Source of the DNA: JBLNBQ01 sp050260095
Lineage (GTDB): Bacteria > Bacillota > UBA5301 > DYFA01
DNA length: 5,623 bases
Assembly: GCA_050260095.1 (NCBI GenBank)
Contig: JBLNBQ010000161.1
Span: 1-5,623 of the forward strand
Direction: 5' to 3'
In this document: piece by piece, positions 1 to 5,229 of the stretch
How the letters are laid out: each line of letters starts with the position of its first letter
Position numbering within the stretch: the stretch's first letter is position 1
Notes under the pieces: model-generated
What the model saw: only the letters and a program-made list of their open reading frames with translations
Database searches by the model: none
Told to the model about the DNA's origin: nothing
Made by a program: the position numbers and the translations under genes

Positions 1-36
1 CTCCGCTGCACCGGCCGGACAGCCGGTGGAGCGGGG
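1..36 (+). other. GC-rich hairpin upstream of cheW
   Basis: Positions 3-14 (CCGCTGCACCGG) pair with 23-34 (CCGGTGGAGCGG) with one mismatch (G8/G29), around an 8-base loop at 15-22. The outer bases 1/36 also pair and 2/35 form a wobble. No T-run follows, so it is not a convincing intrinsic terminator. It may be a 5'-leader structure, or part of an upstream gene, since all three + frames are open at the window edge. Confidence 0.4.
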
Positions 37-42
37 CTCATC

Positions 43-52
43 AAAGGAGGTG
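43..52 (+). promoter_or_regulatory. Strong Shine-Dalgarno-like sequence
   Basis: AAAGGAGGTG is a near-ideal complement to the 3' end of 16S rRNA. It lies 20 bases before the ATG at 73, longer than usual. The nearest well-spaced start codon is the TTG at 63, which is out of frame with cheW. The cheW start preferred here (118) has its own purine-rich site, a run of G residues at 104-109, 7 bases upstream. It is therefore unclear which start this strong site serves. Confidence 0.5.
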
Positions 53-117
53 GAAAGGATACTTGCTGGATCATGCCAACGGAATCCGGACAAGAAAGGG
101 AAAGGGGGGACGCATCG

Positions 118-561
118 ATGGAACTGCAGTTGGTGGTGTTCACGCTAGCCGGAGAAGACTTTGGGGTACCGATTGAACAGGTGAGGGAAATCAACCGACT
201 GGTCCAGATTATGGCAATTCCCCAGGCCCCGCGGAGCGTTCTCGGAGTCATCAATCTCCGCGGGAAAATCATCCCCGTCATCAGCTTGCGGGAGCGCTTC
301 GGCTTTGACCGGGGGCAAAACAGTGAGGCGACGAGGATTGTCGTCAGTGACGTGGCCGGCCAAACGGCGGGCTTTGTGGTCGACGCCGTGACGGAAGTGC
401 TCCGCCTCGACGAACGCGCGATGGAGGCTGCTCCGCAGACCACAGTGGGCGTGGATTCAGCGTTCATTAGAGGAATCGGCAAGGTGGACGACCGTCTCAT
501 CATCATCCTAGACCTGGAGAGGGTCTTCGACTTCTCGTCACTGCAGGGGTTGAGCGCATAG
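118..561 (+). CDS. cheW: CheW-type chemotaxis adaptor protein
   Basis: Cytoplasmic scaffold that links chemoreceptors to the histidine kinase CheA. Counted from the ATG at 118, the product has 147 residues, the normal length for a stand-alone CheW, and is a single CheW domain throughout. The N-terminal strand has the usual pattern of hydrophobic residues (LQLVVFTLAGEDFGVPI). The family signature VINLRGKIIPVISLRERFG is at residues 44-62. The second hallmark, FIRGIGKVDDRLIIILDLE, starts at residue 116. I prefer the start at 118 because the conserved domain begins there and a G-rich ribosome site precedes it by 7 bases. The ATG at 73 would add 15 polar residues that are not part of the fold, and it remains possible. 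There is no receiver domain, so this is not CheV. The chemoreceptor gene follows after 27 bases on the same strand, so this CheW probably serves that receptor. The family call is very secure. Which of several CheW paralogues this is cannot be told. Confidence 0.95.
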   Translation: MELQLVVFTLAGEDFGVPIEQVREINRLVQIMAIPQAPRSVLGVINLRGKIIPVISLRERFGFDRGQNSEATRIVVSDVAGQTAGFVVDAVTEVLRLDERAMEAAPQTTVGVDSAFIRGIGKVDDRLIIILDLERVFDFSSLQGLSA

Positions 562-574
562 TACACGTTGACAT

Positions 575-580
575 GGAGGT
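575..580 (+). promoter_or_regulatory. Ribosome binding site for the GTG-initiated chemoreceptor gene
   Basis: GGAGGT lies 8 bases before GTG 589. It supports the GTG as the start, which also leaves the expected short cytoplasmic N-terminus before the first membrane segment. Confidence 0.8.
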
Positions 581-588
581 GTTAGAGC

Positions 589-2304
589 GTGAACGCGTTT
601 ACGAATCTGACGCTCAGGGTCAAGATCATGGCCATTGTATGCATCATGGCGGTCGGAATGATCGGTCTCAGTCTCTACGGCGTCCAGACGGCTGCCAACG
701 TGGCCACTGGAAGCCGGCAACTATACGACATCAACCTCATGGGCACGAGATACGCCTCGAATGTCGAAGCGATGTACGCCTTCACCGCGTTGGCGGTCTA
801 CCAGCACATTGCGGCCCAAAACGAGACTGACAAGAAAGAATTCGAGAAGACCATCAACCAACGACTTGCCGACTTGAAGAAAGCGATCAAAGACTGCGGA
901 AACGCCGTAGTCACCGACCGGGAAAAGGCGCTGCTGGCGAACATAGTCAAGGGTGTCGACGAATACGAGAAACAGCTTCCCGAACTGCTGCGCCTCTCCT
1001 ACGCAAATCAGTCGGAGAAGGCGCTCGACATCGCCCGCGGACGGTTGGAGCAGATTCGGGACCAGATGGTCATACCTTCCGTCGACGAACTCATGAAGCT
1101 GAATATCGATGAGGCGACCATGAAGAAGGCGACCAACGACAAGCTTGCCCGCTCGGCGAGAACGAACGCGGTGGTGGCACTGGTCCTCGTCCTGGCCGTG
1201 GCGGTACTGCTTAGCAACTGGATCGCGAACATCATCGCCAATCCGGTCAAGAAAGTCCAGGCCGTGGCCAAAGCGCTGGCTGGCGGAGATCTCTCCCAGA
1301 CCATCGGAGCCACCTCCACGGACGAGGTCGGCCGGATGGCCGCCTCAATCGACGAGGCCATCGAAAACCTTCGGACGATGATTGGCCAGATCAGCCAGAC
1401 TGCAGAGCAGGTCGCAGCCTCGTCGGAAGAACTGGCGTCGTCGGCCCAGACGGTGGGTCAAACCACGCAGCAAGTCGCAGAGACCATCAACCAGCTCGCC
1501 AAGGGCTCCGACGAACAGGCCAAGCAAGCCCAAGAGACCAGTTCCGTGGTCGAGGGCATGTCCGCCTCCATCCAGCAGGTAACGGCCTCCGCACAGACGA
1601 TGGGCGCCAACTCCAATCACGTCGTCAAGAACGCCGAGGACGGCGAGATTGAGGTCAACAAGGCGATTCAGCACATGAATTCGATTAAGACAATCGTTGA
1701 GCAGGCCGCCGGAGTCGTCCAAAGCTTGGGCGAAAGGTCCCAGGAAATCGGGCGGATTGTGGATGTCATTACCGGTATAGCCGACCAGACCAATCTCCTG
1801 GCCCTGAACGCCGCCATCGAAGCCGCCCGGGCGGGCGAACAAGGGCGAGGCTTCGCCGTGGTGGCCGAAGAAGTGCGCAAGCTCGCCGAACAGTCCGGCA
1901 CAGCCGCTCAGCAGATCTCTAACCTGATCCAGGAGATTCGGACCGAAACCGACAGAGCAGTGGAGAGTATGAAGCTGGGGACCAAGGCGGTCGCCGAAGG
2001 GACCGAGGTGGTCAACGGCACCGGCCAGACCTTCCTTGGTATTGTCAAAGACGTCAAGGAACTGGTGGCCCAAATCCAGGAAGTCAGCGCTGCTATGGTA
2101 CAGCTAGGGTCGGGAGCCGAAAAAGCGACTAAAGCTGTCGAATCCATCGCCGCCATCACCGAGGAAGCCGCTGCGGGCGCCGAGGAAATCTCGGCGAGCA
2201 GTGAGGAGCAGACGGCGTCGGTGGAGGAGATCGCAGCTTCTTCTGAATCCTTGGCTGAGATGGCCCAGGAGCTTCAGAAGGCCGTCGCCACTTTCAAGCT
2301 CTAG
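589..2304 (+). CDS. Methyl-accepting chemotaxis protein (transmembrane chemoreceptor)
   Basis: Inner-membrane chemoreceptor that signals ligand binding to CheA through CheW. The product has 571 residues and the standard layout. TM1 is about residues 11-31. An all-helical extracytoplasmic sensor, probably of the four-helix-bundle 4HB_MCP type, spans about 33-192. TM2 is about 193-216. A HAMP domain follows at about 212-264, with the conserved Pro in NPVKKV at P219 and the DEVGRM motif at 245-250. The signalling coiled coil runs from there to the end. The near-invariant hairpin tip is at 402-436, with QTNLLALNAAIEAARAGE followed by GRGFAVVAEEVRKLAEQS. Glu/Gln-rich stretches before and after the tip, such as the SASSEEQTASVEEIAASS region near the C-terminus, are candidate methylation sites. 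From the tip (E417) to the end is 154 residues, or 22 heptads, which fits the long 44-heptad class. There is no C-terminal CheR/CheB-binding pentapeptide. The gene is probably cotranscribed with the CheW gene upstream. The ligand cannot be inferred. Confidence 0.96.
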   Translation: MNAFTNLTLRVKIMAIVCIMAVGMIGLSLYGVQTAANVATGSRQLYDINLMGTRYASNVEAMYAFTALAVYQHIAAQNETDKKEFEKTINQRLADLKKAIKDCGNAVVTDREKALLANIVKGVDEYEKQLPELLRLSYANQSEKALDIARGRLEQIRDQMVIPSVDELMKLNIDEATMKKATNDKLARSARTNAVVALVLVLAVAVLLSNWIANIIANPVKKVQAVAKALAGGDLSQTIGATSTDEVGRMAASIDEAIENLRTMIGQISQTAEQVAASSEELASSAQTVGQTTQQVAETINQLAKGSDEQAKQAQETSSVVEGMSASIQQVTASAQTMGANSNHVVKNAEDGEIEVNKAIQHMNSIKTIVEQAAGVVQSLGERSQEIGRIVDVITGIADQTNLLALNAAIEAARAGEQGRGFAVVAEEVRKLAEQSGTAAQQISNLIQEIRTETDRAVESMKLGTKAVAEGTEVVNGTGQTFLGIVKDVKELVAQIQEVSAAMVQLGSGAEKATKAVESIAAITEEAAAGAEEISASSEEQTASVEEIAASSESLAEMAQELQKAVATFKL

Positions 2305-2312
2305 GTTCGCAG

Positions 2313-2345
2313 AGGGGAGCCAACCCAAGAGCGGTTGGCTCCCCT
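2313..2345 (+). terminator. Stem-loop terminator after the chemoreceptor gene
   Basis: A perfect 13-bp stem, AGGGGAGCCAACC (2313-2325) with GGTTGGCTCCCCT (2333-2345), encloses a 7-base loop and begins 9 bases after the receptor stop codon. Position and stability fit an intrinsic terminator for the cheW-receptor unit. The T-run that follows is very short (two T), so termination may be inefficient or the hairpin may mainly protect the mRNA 3' end. Confidence 0.7.
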
Positions 2346-2383
2346 TCCGATGCGAGAATCGCGGCTGGGAGCAGTGCTGACAA

Positions 2384-2989
2384 ATGCGGTTCGTGTAAAA
2401 GGAATTCATCGAGAATGTCAAATCCGCCTGGCTGAACGACAGGTATACCTCGGTCCACTGTCGCAACGTCTAACGGTTGGCGCAGAAGCTCGCGGCGTCC
2501 CTCGGATACGACGGGCAGGCGTTGCCTGAACATCGGCTAGCAGGCGCCATGCACGACATCGGCAAACTGACGGTGCCACGCACAATCCTGTACAAGCCTG
2601 CCCCCCTGACGGCGGCGGAGTGGATGGTCTTTCGGGCGCACCCTGAGACAGGCGCCTGGTTCGCCGAGGTGATGGGCGCCGATCAGAATGTCGTCGAAGC
2701 CGTCAGGCAGCACCACGAGCGGCTCGACGGTTCCGGATATCCGCGGGGCCTAGCCGGGGACGAGATCACCAGCTACGCCAGAATCCTGGCAGTGGCCGAT
2801 GTCTATTGCGCCATGACTCAGCGTCGACCTTACCGAAGTCCGCTGCGCCAAGAAGACGCCCTGGAGTTCCTCCGCAACAGAAGCCTCTTCGATGGCGAAG
2901 TGGTGAAGGCGCTGGAGGCGCTGGTGAACTGTCTGCACTACCGCGATCAAACTCTTCTGTACACCGGCGACAAGCTCTGTGCCAGGTGA
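2384..2989 (+). pseudogene. HD-GYP domain protein (c-di-GMP phosphodiesterase type), interrupted by in-frame stops
   Basis: HD-GYP proteins are metal-dependent phosphodiesterases that hydrolyse cyclic-di-GMP. The longest uninterrupted frame runs from TTG 2477 to the stop at 2987-2989 (170 residues). It holds the HD pair H26-D27 in MHDIGKLTVP, a third ligand H55 in AHPETG, HHERLDGSGYP at 79-89 and D108 in AVADVY, so most of the catalytic core is present. The domain clearly begins earlier in the same frame. Bases 2399-2470 encode KEFIENVKSA and then WLNDRYTSVHCRNV, matching the usual first helix (DxYTxxHxxRV) with its metal-ligand His at 2456-2458. That part is separated from the rest by TAA at 2471-2473, and a further TAA at 2396-2398 follows an ATG at 2384. 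Each stop is one C-to-T change from CAA (Gln). Translation from TTG 2477 would lack the first metal ligand. There is no sensor or receiver domain upstream. It lies behind the chemoreceptor terminator, so it was probably a separate unit. A sequencing error is the main alternative to a true pseudogene. Confidence 0.8.
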
Positions 2990-3016
2990 GGATGGGTGCT
3001 ATGCCTCAGACCTGGC
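2981..3016. terminator. Hairpin between convergent genes
   Basis: GCCAGGT (2981-2987) pairs with ACCTGGC (3010-3016). After a 2-base bulge, GAGG (2988-2991) pairs with CCTC (3004-3007), leaving a 12-base loop. It overlaps the HD-GYP stop codon and lies in the 49-base gap before the end of the radical SAM gene coming from the other strand. No T-run is present on either side, so a bidirectional terminator role is only plausible. Confidence 0.35.
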
Positions 3017-3038
3017 CATGAACGCCTCGCCGGAAACC

Positions 3039-4238
3039 TCAGGGGATGCCCCGTCTTAACCCCAGTTCGGCGGCGACTTTTTCCACCTGCGCGTCGATCT
3101 CTGCGGCCGAGAGGTGCTTCGTCTCGAGCACGTTGTATTTGGCGTCGAATTCCTCCCAGCCGTCAGCCAGGATCTTGAGGCCCAATTCCTGGGCGTGCTG
3201 ATATGAGTGGGTGCCCGGGTACGGAGTGGTGTAGGAGAGCAGGATCCTGCCGCCCAGGTCGGAGAGGCGTTTCATGAACGCGGCGGTTTCCCGGATGGTC
3301 TCTCGCGTGTCCTCCGGGAAGGCCACCATGAACGAGCAGGCGACCTCGATCCCGGCTCCGACCGCGGCCTGCACGGCCTCCACCGCCTGGCCCTTCTGGA
3401 TGTGCTTCACGGAGTCCAGGATCTCCTGGGAGCCCGACTCGATCCCGTACTGGATGGCCCGGCAGCCTGCTCTGGCCATCTCTTCGAGCAGCGTCCGGTC
3501 GACCGCGTCCACCAGGGTGGCGCATCCCCATTCCAGCGGATACGGGAGCTCCGTCAGAAGGCCGAGGAGTTCGTGCACCCATTTGCGGTTCAGGGTGAAG
3601 ATGTCATCGGAGAAGAACACGTAGCCCGCTACGTACTCCTCCATCAGCATCCTGACCTCGTCCACGATGAGCCGGGGCGCTCTGGGACGGCGATGGCCCT
3701 GCCAGAGGAAAGAGGCCGAACAGAAGGGGCACTTGAACGGGCAGCCGCCCCGGGCAGTCAGAACATTCCAGCGGTCCTGGTAGAAGTCGAGGGGAAAGAG
3801 GTCCCGAGCCGGCCAAGGCAGGGAGTCCGGATCCAGCGGTTCACGGCGTTCGTTCACGTGCAACTCCCGGCCCCGTTTGTAGCCCAAGCCCTTGATCCGG
3901 GCCAAATCGCCCTCACCCGAGCCCAGGTGATCGACCAGCTCCGCCATGGTCGCCTCACCCTCCCCGACCACCACGAAGTCGACCGCCTCCTCCGCCAACA
4001 CCTCCTCCGGGAGAATGCTTGGGTGTGGCCCGCCGAAGACCTCTCGGACGTTGGTATGCAGCTCTTTGACCCTCCGGACGATCTTCAGCCCGTTCGGGTA
4101 AGTCTCGGTATGCGCCGAGAGTTGGGTCCAAAAAAGGAACAAGCCCGTCCGAGAGGGCGGGTTCGTAGTGGGCCGAAGCCTGCGCTGCCCCACAGTGTCA
4201 ACGCCGGTTGAAAGGGACTGTTGAAAAAGGACTCTCAC
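3039..4238 (-). CDS. B12-binding-type radical SAM protein, 5' end probably rearranged
   Basis: Radical SAM enzymes use a [4Fe-4S] cluster to cleave S-adenosylmethionine and start radical reactions; the substrate here is unknown. The frame has 399 codons from a GTG. Residues about 41-110 are the back half of a cobalamin-binding domain, with LSAHTETYP, VFGGPHPSILPEE at 67-79 and DFVVVGEGEAT at 87-97. The cluster motif CPFKCPFC gives C166, C170 and C173, preceded by TARGG. The core continues with FFSDDIFTLN (208-217), IQYGIESGSQ (262-271) and a region matching the usual SFMxxxPxET (SFMVAFPEDT). The order of domains matches B12-binding radical SAM proteins of the BchE/PhpK-like superfamily. Residues 1 to about 39 do not resemble the expected first half of the B12 domain, and no ribosome site precedes GTG 4238 or the in-frame TTG at 4142. 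I infer that the native 5' end, some 70 or more residues, was lost in a rearrangement. The gene converges on the HD-GYP remnant with a 49-base gap. Family assignment is secure; function of the present version is doubtful. Confidence 0.85.
   Translation of the reverse strand: MRVLFQQSLSTGVDTVGQRRLRPTTNPPSRTGLFLFWTQLSAHTETYPNGLKIVRRVKELHTNVREVFGGPHPSILPEEVLAEEAVDFVVVGEGEATMAELVDHLGSGEGDLARIKGLGYKRGRELHVNERREPLDPDSLPWPARDLFPLDFYQDRWNVLTARGGCPFKCPFCSASFLWQGHRRPRAPRLIVDEVRMLMEEYVAGYVFFSDDIFTLNRKWVHELLGLLTELPYPLEWGCATLVDAVDRTLLEEMARAGCRAIQYGIESGSQEILDSVKHIQKGQAVEAVQAAVGAGIEVACSFMVAFPEDTRETIRETAAFMKRLSDLGGRILLSYTTPYPGTHSYQHAQELGLKILADGWEEFDAKYNVLETKHLSAAEIDAQVEKVAAELGLRRGIP
4130..4163 (-). terminator. 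Terminator-like hairpin inside the 5' part of the radical SAM frame
   Basis: On the + strand CCCGTCC (4144-4150) pairs with GGGCGGG (4155-4161) through a GAGA loop, with one G-T wobble. On the - strand the same stem has one mismatch and is followed 8 bases later by a run of six T (4135-4130). This resembles a weak intrinsic terminator reading leftward, which would be out of place inside a gene and suggests the bases above about 4125 are not native coding sequence. Confidence 0.35.
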
Positions 4239-4260
4239 ACGAGCAGGAGGCGGAGGAGGG

Positions 4261-4310
4261 CGAGTGCAATACGGTCAGCGAGAGACCGGATGTAAGCGAG
4301 GCGGCACTCG
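4261..4310. other. Nested stem-loop, origin unknown
   Basis: CGAGTGC (4261-4267) pairs perfectly with GCACTCG (4304-4310). Inside it, CGGTC (4272-4276) pairs with GACCG (4284-4288) around a 7-base loop. The structure lies in the roughly 90 bases between the radical SAM frame and the inferred IS21 tip, where I see no gene. It could be the remnant of another mobile element or an RNA structure; I do not recognise it. Confidence 0.35.
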
Positions 4311-4382
4311 TCATGATCATCGCCCCATGTACAGAGAAGCGCCACCTACGTATTCCGGCCAATCCGCCCGGCCGTTCGGCCC

Positions 4383-4440
4383 AAATCGTCCAGTGATTCC
4401 GGTTGAAATCGACCAGTCGTTGCGAGACGAAACCGGCCAG
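4383..4440 (-). repeat. Spaced direct repeats at the IS21 right end (probable transposase-binding sites)
   Basis: Three 11-base copies of CTGGNCGNTTT, read on the - strand, lie at 4430-4440 (CTGGCCGGTTT), 4406-4416 (CTGGTCGATTT) and 4383-4393 (CTGGACGATTT). Their starts are 24 and 23 bases apart, about two helical turns. A weaker fourth copy may lie at 4361-4371. Multiple repeats at the ends are known in the IS21 family and are thought to bind the IstA transposase. Confidence 0.65.
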
Positions 4441-4473
4441 CCAGGGACCCCCGGAGCGAAGCGACGTCGGCGT

Positions 4474-5229
4474 TCAGACTGATTGTTCGTTAGACGCCGG
4501 TCCAGGTATCACCTTCCGCATGGACTCCCCCTTGAGAGCGATTTTGTAGGCGTTGTGCACCAACCGGTCCAGAATCGCGTCCGCGACGGTGGGGTCGGCG
4601 AGGGCCGCATGCCAGTTCTCCAGGGGCAACTGGCTTGCCACCAGCGTGGAGCGCAACTGGGAACGTTCGTCGATAAGTTCCAACAAGTCTCGGGCTTCCG
4701 GGGCGGTGAGCGGCGCCAACCCCCAGTCATCGAGGATTAGAAGATCAGTGCGCCCCAGCCCGGCCAGGAAGCTGGCGTAAGAGCCATCCCCTTTGGCCAA
4801 CTCAAGGTCTCCCAGAAGCCGCGGCAGGCGGCAGTAGCGGACCCGAAAACCCTGGCGGCAGGCCGCATTGCCTATGGCGCAGGCGATGAAGGTCTTGCCC
4901 ACGCCAGTCGGCCCGGTGAGCAGGAGGTTGCGGCCATCACGCAGCCAATCGCAGGCCAGGAGGCTCCGCAACAACGGCTTGTCCAGTCCACGCGGCGTCC
5001 TTTGGTCGATCTCCTCCGGCGCCGCCGCCAGGTGAAGGTGGGCCTGCTTGAGGAGCCGGGCAAGCCGGCGATCCCGGCGGGCGGTCCACTCCCGGTCCAC
5101 GAGCAGGCCCAGCCGTTCTTCGAAGGATAGCTGCTGGCAGTCCGGGTCATTAGCCTGTACTCGAAAGGCCTCGGCCATCGCGCTCAGACGCATCTGCCGT
5201 AGCTTCTCCAGGGTCTGTTGTGTTAACAT
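4474..5229 (-). CDS. istB: IS21-family ATP-binding transposition helper IstB
   Basis: IstB is a DnaC-like AAA+ ATPase that works with the IstA transposase in target selection and strand transfer. The 251-residue product has the usual IstB length and order. An N-terminal helical region, about 1-75, begins MLTQQTLEKLRQMRLSAMAE, a typical IstB opening. The Walker A motif GPTGVGKT is at 106-113. Walker B, LLILDDWG, is at 163-170. STLVASQLP at 194-202 matches the sensor region, and DAILDRLVHNAYKIALKGES at 217-236 is the conserved C-terminal segment with the candidate arginine finger. The start ATG (5229-5227) overlaps the end of istA by 7 bases, and a GGGAG ribosome site lies a few bases upstream inside istA. 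The two are therefore likely translationally coupled, as is usual for IS21. No disruption is visible. Confidence 0.95.
   Translation of the reverse strand: MLTQQTLEKLRQMRLSAMAEAFRVQANDPDCQQLSFEERLGLLVDREWTARRDRRLARLLKQAHLHLAAAPEEIDQRTPRGLDKPLLRSLLACDWLRDGRNLLLTGPTGVGKTFIACAIGNAACRQGFRVRYCRLPRLLGDLELAKGDGSYASFLAGLGRTDLLILDDWGLAPLTAPEARDLLELIDERSQLRSTLVASQLPLENWHAALADPTVADAILDRLVHNAYKIALKGESMRKVIPGPASNEQSV

Noticed and set aside
1345..2073. A 242-codon open frame on the - strand
   Set aside because: It is fully antisense to the conserved chemoreceptor signalling domain. Its Gly/Leu-rich translation resembles no family.
4173..4201. TTGACA (- strand, 4201-4196) as a promoter for the radical SAM gene
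   Set aside because: At 17 bases spacing the -10 position reads CTTCGG, and no TATAAT-like hexamer is found at a suitable distance.
3207..4211. A 334-codon open frame on the + strand
   Set aside because: It is antisense to the radical SAM gene, whose frame carries the CxxxCxxC and other family motifs. The + strand translation shows no recognisable domain and is a by-product of GC-rich codons.
4208..4396. Short + strand open frames of 62-72 codons across the IS21 right end
   Set aside because: They have no convincing ribosome site, cross the IS boundary and repeat region, and the translations show no recognisable motif.
4328..4473. A CRISPR array formed by the regularly spaced 11-base repeats
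   Set aside because: There are only three short, imperfect copies with 12-13 base gaps, downstream of istB. This is the pattern of IS21 end repeats and not of CRISPR.
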